20,487 bases of DNA from assembly GCA_020722305.1 (NCBI GenBank), contig DYLB01000016.1, positions 1-20,487 of the forward strand, in the 5' to 3' direction. The notes below the pieces were generated by a model. That model was given only the letters and a program-made list of their open reading frames with translations. It was not told the DNA's origin and ran no database searches. Position numbers and translations under genes: made by a program. This DNA comes from Anaerolinea thermophila (lineage in GTDB: Bacteria > Chloroflexota > Anaerolineae > Anaerolineales > Villigracilaceae). Of the stretch, positions 13,975 to 20,487 are shown in pieces. The number at the start of each line of letters is the position of its first letter. Within the stretch, counting starts at the first letter, position 1.

Positions 13975-13990
13975 AAATATGATAAATATT
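13975..13990. promoter_or_regulatory. Putative operator AAATAT-N5-ATATT overlapping the sufC -35 region
   Basis: AAATAT (13975-13980), GATAA, ATATT (13986-13990) is an inverted repeat with the same half-sites and 5-base spacer as the site upstream of sufR. Aligned in one orientation, the two sites match at 16 of 18 positions. It overlaps the first bases of the -35 box, a position where a bound regulator could block or aid RNA polymerase. Confidence 0.55.
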
Positions 13991-14017
13991 GACATATTCT
14001 CTCCGATTTGCTATAAT
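13989..14017 (+). promoter_or_regulatory. Consensus sigma70 promoter of the sufCBDS operon
   Basis: TTGACA (13989-13994), a 17-base spacer and TATAAT (14012-14017) match the consensus exactly. Transcription would start near 14024, giving a leader of about 50 bases before sufC. Confidence 0.85.
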
Positions 14018-14034
14018 CCCGTGTGTGACAGCTT

Positions 14035-14058
14035 CCGCCACACGGCGGCGATTTTTTT
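14035..14058 (+). promoter_or_regulatory. Attenuator-like hairpin and T-run in the sufC leader
   Basis: CCGCC (14035-14039) and GGCGG (14044-14048) form a GC stem with loop ACAC. They are followed by CGA and seven T (14052-14058), just before the sufC ribosome binding site AAGGAG (14061-14066). A GTGTG stretch at 14023-14027 could pair with CACAC (14039-14043) and disrupt the stem. Confidence 0.5.
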
Positions 14059-14075
14059 GCAAGGAGCATCCATTC

Positions 14076-14849
14076 ATGTCAGAGTTGGTCATCAAAAACC
14101 TGCACGTCAGCATTGACGGGAAAGAGATCCTGAAAGGCCTCGATTTGACGGTCGAGCAGGGCAAGATTCACGCCATCATGGGACCCAACGGGACGGGGAA
14201 GTCCACCCTGGCTTATACCTTGATGGGACACCCGTCTTACGAGGTTACGGAAGGGGAGGTCTGGTTCAAGGGCGAAAACGTCCTCGAGCTGGAAGCAGAC
14301 GAACGGTCCCGCCTGGGCTTGTTCCTGGCTTTCCAGTATCCGGTCGCCATCCCCGGCGTCACCGTCGCCAATTTCCTGCGTACCGCCATCAATTCCCGCC
14401 GCCGGGCCGAAAATCCCGACGACAAAGGCATTTCAATCCCGGAGTTCCGCAAATTGCTCAAGGAAAAGATGGACCTGCTCAAGATGGACCATAACTTTGC
14501 CGGGCGCTACCTGAACGACGGCTTCTCTGGCGGCGAAAAGAAGCGGGCCGAGATTCTACAAATGGCGACCCTCAAACCGGAGATCGCCATCCTCGATGAG
14601 ACCGACTCGGGCCTGGACATCGACGCCTTGCGTATTGTGGCAGACGGCGTCAATGCCCTGACCGGCAGTGACCTGGGCGTGCTGGTCATCACGCACTACC
14701 AGCGCCTCTTGAACTACATCAAGCCCGACTACGTTCACATTATGCTCGGCGGGCGGATCGTCGAATCGGGCGGCCCGGAACTGGCCCTGCACCTGGAAGA
14801 ACAGGGTTACGATTGGGTGCGTGAAAAGTACGATGAAACAGTTGCTTAG
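14076..14849 (+). CDS. sufC: SufC, ATPase of the SUF Fe-S cluster scaffold
   Basis: SufC is the ABC-type ATPase of the SufBCD scaffold on which Fe-S clusters are built; it acts in the cytoplasm without a membrane partner. In 257 residues it shows Walker A GPNGTGKST (36-44), the Q-loop region LAFQYPVAIPGV, the signature FSGGEKKR (150-157), Walker B with the catalytic Glu in ILDETDSGLD (172-181), and the switch His H207 in ITHYQRLL. These are the SufC forms of the motifs. The ATG at 14076 is preceded by AAGGAG with nine bases spacing; the frame is open further upstream but would run through the promoter. It is the first gene of the operon, under a consensus promoter. A 7-bp hairpin lies between it and sufB. 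Confidence 0.97.
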   Translation: MSELVIKNLHVSIDGKEILKGLDLTVEQGKIHAIMGPNGTGKSTLAYTLMGHPSYEVTEGEVWFKGENVLELEADERSRLGLFLAFQYPVAIPGVTVANFLRTAINSRRRAENPDDKGISIPEFRKLLKEKMDLLKMDHNFAGRYLNDGFSGGEKKRAEILQMATLKPEIAILDETDSGLDIDALRIVADGVNALTGSDLGVLVITHYQRLLNYIKPDYVHIMLGGRIVESGGPELALHLEEQGYDWVREKYDETVA

Positions 14850-14865
14850 AGATTGGATGACTAGG

Positions 14866-14888
14866 GAGTAGTTTATGGGTGACTACTC
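14866..14888 (+). other. Intercistronic hairpin between sufC and sufB
   Basis: GAGTAGT (14866-14872) and ACTACTC (14882-14888) form a 7-bp stem with a 9-base loop, followed by a pyrimidine-rich stretch and then the sufB ribosome binding site. It could tune sufB relative to sufC or be a repeat remnant. Confidence 0.4.
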
Positions 14889-14924
14889 TCCGCTCTCTAT
14901 TCTCTGTTCTCTAAGGAGTTTATG

Positions 14925-17435
14925 ATGAGTGAAGACGAAAAAATCCTTGAAGGTATTGGACAATACAAATACGGGTTCCACGACCCGGAAAATTACGTGT
15001 TCAAAGCTCAAAAGGGGCTGAGCCGCGAGGTCGTGGAACAGATTTCTGCCATGAAAGGCGAGCCACAGTGGATGCTGGATTTCCGCCTGAAGGCTTACGA
15101 ACATTTCAGGAGCCGCCCGATGCCCGCCTGGGGGGCGGATCTGTCTGGCCTGAACCTGGAAGATATTTACTACTACGTCAAACCGACTGAGGGCCAGGGC
15201 AAATCCTGGGACGACGTGCCGGACACCATTAAAAACACGTTCGACAAACTGGGTATTCCCGAGGCCGAGCAGAAATTCCTGGCGGGGGTTGGGGCTCAGT
15301 ATGAGTCTGAGATGGTCTACCACTCGATCCAGGAACACCTCGAAAAACAGGGTGTGATCTTCCTGTCCATCGAAGACGGCCTGCGCCAGCACCCGGACTT
15401 GTTCCGGGAGTACTTCGGCACGGTTATTCCCATCGAAGACAATGCCCTGGCAGCTCTCAACAGCGCCGTCTGGTCGGGCGGATCGTTCGTGTACGTGCCA
15501 AAGGGCGTCAAGGTGGACCTGCCCTTGCAGGCCTATTTCCGCCTGAATATCGCCAATGTCGGCCAATTCGAGCGCTCTTTGATTATTGTTGACGAAGGTG
15601 CGCAGGTGCATTACGTCGAGGGGTGTTTCCTCGAGGGAGCGAAAGTCCGCACCCGCAACGGTGAAAAAGCCATTGAGCAGGTCTCGGTGGGCGATGAAGT
15701 GCTGACCCACCTGGGCCGCTGGCGCAAGGTCTATCACACCCAGAAGCGGCCTTATCACGGTCAGGTTTACAAAATCCGCTTTTACGGCGACAGCGAGCGC
15801 GAATTGCGAGTGACTGCTGATCATCCCCTGTTGGTTGTCCGCCGTCAGCGCCAGACCGAGCGCAACAAGGATTTCCAATTGACCTGGGCGCGGGCCGACA
15901 GTCTGACACAGGGCGATTACTTGGTCGTTCCGGTGCCTCAACCAGCCCTGGAACCTGCACTGGCTCACGGCGTGACAGTCCCCGTGGGACGCGGCCGCCA
16001 TGCGCCGATTGACCGGTGGGTTGATTTCCCCTTCGAGTCAGATTTCTTCCGCTTGCTTGGGTATTACCTTGCCGAAGGCCACGTGGATAACGAACACTAC
16101 TTGACACTTTCGTTCAACGTCAACGAGACCGAGTACCTGGCTGATGCTCGAAATCTTATTGAACGCTATTTCGGCAAAGCCCCGATCCAAAATGCTCCCC
16201 GCCAGAATGGGCAAACCCTGGTTTTGTCATCTACCGAAACGGCACGCGCCTTCGCCCGTGAATTTGGCTCAACAGTCTATGGGAAGCGCATCCCCGAATG
16301 GGTTTCCGGTGCCGACCCCGCTCTGCTGCGGGAACTGGTCAAGGGCATGTGGCGCGGCGACGGAAGTTACGACCCGAAGAAAAACATGTTCCGCTACAGC
16401 ACCATTTCAGCCGACCTGGCCTACGGCTTCAGGGACGCGTGTTTGCGATTGGGTGTTGCGGCTTCGGTGAACTTGCAGGAACGCGCCGCGCCGCGCCAAA
16501 GTATCTACGCAGTTGTCATCGCCTCGCCGTTTAACCCAGTATTCGGTGACATCGTCGGCGTTGACGCGCCAGCAGGTCATCACAGCGGCTCACCCTTTTC
16601 TTTGGACGAAAACTTCCTGTACGTTCCCGTTCGGGAAATTGCCGTCGAGGAACAGGAAACCGAGGTGTACAACTTCTCGGTGGATGAGGACGAATCGTAT
16701 GTGGCGGAAGGGGTCGTGTCGCATAACTGCACCGCGCCCCAATACACCACCGACTCCTTCCACTCTGGTGTGATCGAGATCATCGTCAAACGCGGGGCGC
16801 GCTCGCGCTACACCACCATCCAGAACTGGAGCACCAATGTTTACAACCTGGTGACCCAGCGGGCCAAAGTCTTCGCCGACGCCACTCACGAATGGGTGGA
16901 TGCCAATCTCGGCTCCAAAGTGACCATGAAATATCCGTCCTGTTACCTGATGGAACCCGGCGCGCACGGCGAAATGCTCTCGATGGCTTTCGCCGGGGCC
17001 GGCCAACACCAGGATGCCGGATCGAAGATGGTCCATTTCGCCCCCAACACGACCAGCAAGGTTACTTCTAAATCCATCTCGAAGGCCGGCGGACGCGCCT
17101 CGTACCGCGGCCTGCTCAAAGTCTACAAAGGCGCGGAAGGCAGCAAGTCCAACGTGGTCTGCGACGCCCTCCTGCTCGACCCGCAGTCGCAGTCGGATAC
17201 CTATCCCTACATCGAGATTGACGAGAACGACGTGACCATCGGTCACGAGGCCTCGGTCTCGAAGGTCGGCGAGGAGCAGCTCTTCTACCTGATGAGCCGC
17301 GGCCTGAGCGAAGAAGAAGCCACCACCATGGTCGTCTCCGGTTTCATCGAACCGTTGGTCAAAGAACTGCCGATGGAATACGCGGTCGAAATGAACCGCC
17401 TGATCCAGTTGCAGATGGAAGGTTCAATCGGTTAA
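14925..17435 (+). CDS. sufB: SufB scaffold protein, interrupted by an intein
   Basis: SufB is the core scaffold subunit of SufBC2D. The precursor is 836 residues. The N-extein (1-233) starts SEDEKILEGIGQYKYGF and ends AQVHYVEG. The C-extein (602-836) starts with CTAPQYTTDSFHSGVIEI and ends with the conserved EEQLFYLMSRGLSEEEA region and PMEYAVEMNRL. Joined, the exteins give 468 residues, normal for SufB, and restore the invariant VEGCTAPQY motif. Residues 234-601 are a LAGLIDADG intein, listed separately. Two ATGs occur at 14922 and 14925; the second is chosen because AAGGAG (14913-14918) is then six bases away. The gene lies between sufC and sufD. Functional SufB requires protein splicing, so splicing may limit or regulate Fe-S assembly. 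Confidence 0.96.
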   Translation: MSEDEKILEGIGQYKYGFHDPENYVFKAQKGLSREVVEQISAMKGEPQWMLDFRLKAYEHFRSRPMPAWGADLSGLNLEDIYYYVKPTEGQGKSWDDVPDTIKNTFDKLGIPEAEQKFLAGVGAQYESEMVYHSIQEHLEKQGVIFLSIEDGLRQHPDLFREYFGTVIPIEDNALAALNSAVWSGGSFVYVPKGVKVDLPLQAYFRLNIANVGQFERSLIIVDEGAQVHYVEGCFLEGAKVRTRNGEKAIEQVSVGDEVLTHLGRWRKVYHTQKRPYHGQVYKIRFYGDSERELRVTADHPLLVVRRQRQTERNKDFQLTWARADSLTQGDYLVVPVPQPALEPALAHGVTVPVGRGRHAPIDRWVDFPFESDFFRLLGYYLAEGHVDNEHYLTLSFNVNETEYLADARNLIERYFGKAPIQNAPRQNGQTLVLSSTETARAFAREFGSTVYGKRIPEWVSGADPALLRELVKGMWRGDGSYDPKKNMFRYSTISADLAYGFRDACLRLGVAASVNLQERAAPRQSIYAVVIASPFNPVFGDIVGVDAPAGHHSGSPFSLDENFLYVPVREIAVEEQETEVYNFSVDEDESYVAEGVVSHNCTAPQYTTDSFHSGVIEIIVKRGARSRYTTIQNWSTNVYNLVTQRAKVFADATHEWVDANLGSKVTMKYPSCYLMEPGAHGEMLSMAFAGAGQHQDAGSKMVHFAPNTTSKVTSKSISKAGGRASYRGLLKVYKGAEGSKSNVVCDALLLDPQSQSDTYPYIEIDENDVTIGHEASVSKVGEEQLFYLMSRGLSEEEATTMVVSGFIEPLVKELPMEYAVEMNRLIQLQMEGSIG
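15624..16727 (+). mobile_element. LAGLIDADG homing-endonuclease intein in SufB
   Basis: The 368-residue in-frame intein starts at Cys1 (CFLEGAKVRTRNG, block A) and ends at HN (VVSHN, block G), followed by Cys+1 of the C-extein. Block B contains T and H of VTADHPLL. Block F/G is VYNFSVDEDESYVAEGVVSHN split around the VDEDE stretch. Two LAGLIDADG motifs are visible: LLGYYLAEGHVD (about 377-388 of the precursor) and LVKGMWRGDGSYD (about 471-483), with acidic catalytic residues E384 and D479 kept. All residues needed for splicing (Cys1, block B His, penultimate His, Asn, Cys+1) are present, and the endonuclease looks intact. The insertion point VEG/CTAP is in the most conserved part of SufB, where inteins are known in mycobacterial SufB; identity of the exact site needs an alignment. 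Confidence 0.95.
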
Positions 17436-17532
17436 TGTCATTGCGAGGCGGTATTCCGCCGAAGCAATCTCCTAATGATAAGGAGACTGCTTCCCTTCGG
17501 CAGGCTCAGGGCGGGCGTTCCTCGCAGTGACA
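17436..17532. repeat. Palindromic TGTCATTGCGAGG element between sufB and sufD
   Basis: The 97-base element starts right after the sufB stop. Its ends TGTCATTGCGAGG (17436-17448) and CCTCGCAGTGACA (17520-17532) are inverted copies with one mismatch. Inside, GAAGCAATCTCC (17461-17472) pairs with GGAGACTGCTTC (17482-17493). The right half also holds a CCCTTCGGCAGGCTCAGG copy (17493-17510). Elements with these ends are widespread in bacterial genomes. It adds a false in-frame start at 17475 to sufD. Confidence 0.8.
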
Positions 17533-17546
17533 CTTTAGAGAATAAG

Positions 17547-18914
17547 ATGCAGGAAAAACCCAAAACCACCGTAACCACCTCCCGCACTCGCCGCGAGCGC
17601 GCCGCCAGCGATTTCACCTTTACTGCCGACATGCTCCCGGATGGGGCGCTTGCCGATTTCCGCCGCAAGGCCTGGGACGAATACATCCGTCTGCCTCTGC
17701 CGACGACCCGCGACGAACCCTGGCGGCGCACCGATTTGCGGACCCTCCCGGCGGGCGATTTCCGCCTGCCGAAAGTTGACGAATACCTGGATTTGCCGGA
17801 CATCCCGGACTACCTCCTGAAGCCCCTGGTCAGCGACCAGCACGGCGGACAGGTGATTCTGTACCCCGGCGGCTCACGCGTGGACCCTTCGGCTGGCTCA
17901 GGCCAACGCTTGGATCCTGCCCTCGTCGAACAGGGCGTGGTCTTTACCGACTTTCGCACCGCCGAGCGCCAACACCCCGAATTGCTCGCCAAATTGGCCG
18001 GGGAGATCGTCCGCCCGCAAGATGGCAAGTTCGCCGCCCTGGCCGCGGCCCTCTCCCAAAACGGGATCCTGCTCTACGTCCCGCGCGGCGTGACGGTGGA
18101 GCAGCCTCTCCACAGCGTCCTGTGGGGGCCGGGCGCAAACCTGGCCCACATCGCCCACATCCTGGCCTGGATCGAAGACGGCGCTTCCGTGACCTACGTC
18201 CACGAGGCCGCCTCGCCGACCGAAGCCGGCGCCCACGCCCTTCACGCCGGGATTGTCGAGATCCACGTCGGCGACGGCGCGAACTTGCGCTTCGTCGAAC
18301 TCCAATCTTGGGGCGAGCACGTTTGGAATTTCTCTCACGAACGCGCCCGGGTCGGACGCGACGCCAGCCTGGACTGGATCTTCGGCGCCATCGGCTCGCG
18401 CCTGACGAAAAACTTCTCAGACCTGGACCTGGTCGGGGAAGGCGCGACAGGCCGAATGTCCGGGTTTTACTTTACCGACGGGACCCAGCATCTCGACCAC
18501 GATACCCAGCAAAACCACCTGGCGCCCCATACCACCAGTGACTTGCTGTTCAAGGGCGCACTGACCGGCAAGAGCCGCTCGGTCTGGCAGGGGATGATCT
18601 ACGTCGCCCCCGGAGCCCAGAAGACCGACGGTTACCAGGCCAACCGGAACCTGGTCTTGAGCAAAGGTGCCCGAGCCGATTCGATCCCCGGCCTCGAAAT
18701 CCTGGCCGACGACGTGCGCTGTACCCACGGCGCGACGGTCGGCAAGATCGAGGAAGAACCCATGTTTTACCTGCGTTCGCGCGGCATCCCGCCCAAAGAC
18801 GCCGAGCGGCTGATCGTCGAAGGCTTCTTCGACCCAATCATGCAGCGCATCCCATTCGAAGGCGTGCGCGCCAGGTTCCAGGAAGCCATTACCGCCAAAA
18901 CGGCAAACATTTAA
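17547..18914 (+). CDS. sufD: SufD, SUF scaffold subunit
   Basis: This 455-residue SufB/SufD-family protein is the partner of SufB in the SufBC2D complex. It shows the SufD-type N-terminal region (RRKAWDEYIRLPLPTTRDEPWRRTDL; W43, W59), ILLYVPRGVTVEQPL (174-188) and the C-terminal beta-helix core with DGTQHLDHDT, KSRSVWQGMIYV, and the closing CTHGATVGKIEEEPMFYLRSRGIP. The start at 17547 is the first ATG beyond the palindromic element; only a weak purine stretch (TTAGAG) precedes it, so translation may rely on coupling or be modest. Residues about 112-122 (DPSAGSGQRLD) are encoded by a CCCTTCGGCTGGCTCAGG repeat and look like an in-frame insertion. The gene sits after sufB and before a small SH3-like gene and sufS. 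Confidence 0.94.
   Translation: MQEKPKTTVTTSRTRRERAASDFTFTADMLPDGALADFRRKAWDEYIRLPLPTTRDEPWRRTDLRTLPAGDFRLPKVDEYLDLPDIPDYLLKPLVSDQHGGQVILYPGGSRVDPSAGSGQRLDPALVEQGVVFTDFRTAERQHPELLAKLAGEIVRPQDGKFAALAAALSQNGILLYVPRGVTVEQPLHSVLWGPGANLAHIAHILAWIEDGASVTYVHEAASPTEAGAHALHAGIVEIHVGDGANLRFVELQSWGEHVWNFSHERARVGRDASLDWIFGAIGSRLTKNFSDLDLVGEGATGRMSGFYFTDGTQHLDHDTQQNHLAPHTTSDLLFKGALTGKSRSVWQGMIYVAPGAQKTDGYQANRNLVLSKGARADSIPGLEILADDVRCTHGATVGKIEEEPMFYLRSRGIPPKDAERLIVEGFFDPIMQRIPFEGVRARFQEAITAKTANI
17885..17902 (+). repeat. Dispersed CTTCGGCWGGCTCAGG repeat in frame in sufD
   Basis: CCCTTCGGCTGGCTCAGG matches 17493-17510 at 17 of 18 bases and resembles the SURF1 copies. It encodes the PSAGSG part of a non-conserved loop. 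Confidence 0.65.
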
Positions 18915-19001
18915 TTTCGATTTGGTGAGTTGAGAGCCGCAGGTTCGCCAGCCTTCGCGCTTTCAGCCTTTTAGGGAGGGCACTCACCGGCAGGAGGACT
19001 T

Positions 19002-19280
19002 ATGGCACAATATTCATACATGCGCAGCCCGGAAGCCGAGCTTTCTTTCGAAGTCGGCGACAAGGTCGAAGTGTATTGCGACCACGAGAAGAACAACGAC
19101 CGCATCCGCGGTTGGTTGAAGGGCATCGTGGTCCAGGTGGACGCCAAAATGGTGGCCGTCCAATTCCGTTCCAACGTGTACCTGACCGACGGCTGGATGG
19201 TTCCCGACCGCATCCTGTGGTACCCCACCAATTCGGAACACATCCGCCCGGTCAAGAAATCTTCCAGGAAAGAGGATTGA
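19002..19280 (+). CDS. Small SH3-like/Tudor-like protein in the suf operon
   Basis: This 92-residue protein has no family I can name. After a short N-terminus, VGDKVEVYCDHE, RIRGWLKGIVVQVDAKMVAVQFRSNVYL and WMVPDRILWYP read as five short beta strands typical of an SH3-like or Tudor-like barrel. The Lys-rich end KKSSRKED may be disordered. It has no signal peptide, membrane helix or Cys, so it is not a classical Fe-S carrier. A strong ribosome binding site (AGGAGG at about 18993-18998) supports translation. Its stop overlaps the sufS start (TGATG), so it is coupled to sufS. The 87-base gap from sufD contains only a weak 7-bp inverted repeat (GGTGAGT 18924-18930, ACTCACC 18982-18988). A role tied to SufS or cluster assembly is suggested by position only. 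Confidence 0.8.
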   Translation: MAQYSYMRSPEAELSFEVGDKVEVYCDHEKNNDRIRGWLKGIVVQVDAKMVAVQFRSNVYLTDGWMVPDRILWYPTNSEHIRPVKKSSRKED

Positions 19281-20487
19281 TGACCGACCGGTTCGATGTC
19301 CAGAAAGTACGCCGAGATTTTCCGGTCCTCGACCGGGAGGTCCGCCCCGGCGTGCCGCTGGTCTATCTCGATTCGACCGCCACGTCACAGAAACCGCAGG
19401 CCGTCATCGAAGCGATGGAGGTTTTCTATCGCCGGAACAATGCCAACATCCATCGCGGCGTGCATACCCTGGCCGAAGAAGCGACCGCCATGTACGAGAG
19501 CGCCCGCGAAAAGGTGGCGAAGTTCATCAACGCCCCCTCGGCCCGCCAGGTGGTCTTCACCCGCAACACCAGCGAGTCGATCAACCTGGTGGCCTACACC
19601 TGGGCGCGGGCCAACCTGAAACCCGGCGACCTGGTCATCCTGACCGAGATGGAGCACCACTCCAACCTGGTACCCTGGCACATGCTGGCGACGGAACGCG
19701 GCGTTAATCTGGAATTTATCCCGGTGACCGAAGATGGGCTGCTCGACCTGGACGTTTACCGCCAACTGCTCACGCGGGGGCCGAAGCTGGTCTCGTTTAC
19801 GCACATGTCCAACGTCCTAGGCACGATCACCCCCGCGGCCGAGATCATCCGTCTGGCTCACGCGGCCGGGGCCGTGACCCTGCTCGACGGGGCGCAATCC
19901 GTCCCGCACTTTCCGGTGGACGTGCAGGCCCTCGACGTGGATTTCCTGGCCTTCTCGGCCCACAAAATGGTCGGCCCGACCGGCATCGGCGTGCTGTACG
20001 GCAAGGCGGCCCTGCTCGACGCCATGCCCCCCTTCCTGGGCGGCGGCGACATGATCAAGACCGTCCACCTGCGCTCGTTCTTGCCCAATACGGTGCCTCA
20101 CAAATTCGAGGCCGGGACGCCCGCCATTGCCGAAGCGGTCGGTTTCGGTGCGGCGGTGGACTACCTGTCTGCCCTCGGCATGGACAAAGTCGCCGCCTAC
20201 GAGCGCGAGGTCACCGCCTACGCCCTCGAACGGCTGGAGGAGGTCCCCGGCCTGCGGCTGTTTGGCCCATCCGTCGAACCCAAGGGCGGGGTCGCTTCCT
20301 TCGTTTTCGACGGCATCCACCCCCATGACGTGGCCCAGCTCCTCGACCGGGACGGGATCGCCGTCCGCGCCGGCCATCATTGCGCCCAGCCGCTGCATGA
20401 AAAATTCGGCATCCCGGCCACCACCCGGGCCAGCTTCTACCTTTATTCGACCAAATCCGAAGTGGACAAACTTATCGAAGGGCTGTA
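19280..20487 (+). CDS. sufS: SufS cysteine desulfurase (3' end at window edge)
   Basis: SufS is a PLP-dependent group II cysteine desulfurase that supplies sulfur to SufBCD. The visible 402 residues are almost the whole protein; the last two bases, TA, are probably the start of a stop codon lying just outside the window. Key features are YLDSTATSQKP (29-39), NIHRGVHTLAEEAT (56-69), the substrate and cofactor region EMEHHSNLVPW (H126), DGAQS with D203, the PLP lysine K229 in SAHKMVGPTGIGVLYG, the catalytic Cys C368 in RAGHHCAQPLHEKFGI, and R383. The motif RAGHHCAQP is the SufS/CsdA type. The ATG overlaps the previous stop (TGATG). A sulfur-acceptor gene (sufU or sufE) would be expected next but lies outside the window. 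Confidence 0.96.
   Translation, partial: MTDRFDVQKVRRDFPVLDREVRPGVPLVYLDSTATSQKPQAVIEAMEVFYRRNNANIHRGVHTLAEEATAMYESAREKVAKFINAPSARQVVFTRNTSESINLVAYTWARANLKPGDLVILTEMEHHSNLVPWHMLATERGVNLEFIPVTEDGLLDLDVYRQLLTRGPKLVSFTHMSNVLGTITPAAEIIRLAHAAGAVTLLDGAQSVPHFPVDVQALDVDFLAFSAHKMVGPTGIGVLYGKAALLDAMPPFLGGGDMIKTVHLRSFLPNTVPHKFEAGTPAIAEAVGFGAAVDYLSALGMDKVAAYEREVTAYALERLEEVPGLRLFGPSVEPKGGVASFVFDGIHPHDVAQLLDRDGIAVRAGHHCAQPLHEKFGIPATTRASFYLYSTKSEVDKLIEGL

Noticed and set aside
17475..17546. Upstream ATG start for sufD
   Set aside because: The extra 24 residues come from the palindromic element and are not SufD-like.
1..20487. tRNA or rRNA genes
   Set aside because: No cloverleaf-like segment with a TTCRA arm or rRNA-like sequence was noticed in the intergenic regions; no dedicated search tool was available.

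Overview
The window looks like a chromosomal segment of a GC-rich, aerobically respiring bacterium. The gene set fits Chloroflexota, probably Anaerolineae-like: a caa3-type oxidase with fused subunits, a SufR-like/MIP18 pair beside sufCBDS, a secreted SBBP beta-propeller protein, and many short palindromic repeats. This placement is inference from gene style; no rRNA or other phylogenetic marker is present.

Region 1 (about 1-7612, + strand) is a cytochrome oxidase operon. A degenerate receiver-domain protein comes first, followed by an inverted-repeat, multi-helix stretch. Then come coxB (CuA subunit II with a fused cytochrome c), coxA (A2-type subunit I with an extra N-terminal membrane region), a coxD-coxC fusion, a Sco copper chaperone, an unknown two-helix membrane protein with a cupredoxin-like extracytoplasmic part, SURF1, and a fusion of a half-length heme A synthase to heme O synthase. 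From sco onward the genes abut or overlap by ATGA-type junctions, so the operon encodes both the enzyme and its copper and heme assembly factors.

Region 2 (7613-8022) is non-coding. It holds a MITE-like inverted repeat, a REP-like hairpin and a bidirectional terminator.

Region 3 (8023-9091, - strand) holds a MIP18/SufT-type protein translationally coupled to a SufR-like winged-helix regulator with four C-terminal cysteines. A good sigma70 promoter and an AT-rich inverted repeat lie upstream.

Region 4 (9163-13545, - strand) is a 1460-residue secreted protein: signal peptide, seven SBBP repeats, six Ig-like domains and a C-terminal beta-sandwich. It separates sufR/sufT from the rest of the suf genes.

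Region 5 (13941-20487, + strand) is sufC-sufB-sufD-small SH3-like gene-sufS, the SUF iron-sulfur cluster assembly operon. SufB carries a 368-residue LAGLIDADG intein. The sufC promoter is consensus-like and shares an AAATAT-N5-ATATT motif with the sufR promoter, suggesting one regulon. Between that promoter and sufC is an attenuator-like hairpin followed by seven T. A repeat family with core CTTCGRCARGCTCAG occurs between sufB and sufD and also in frame inside sufD and SURF1.
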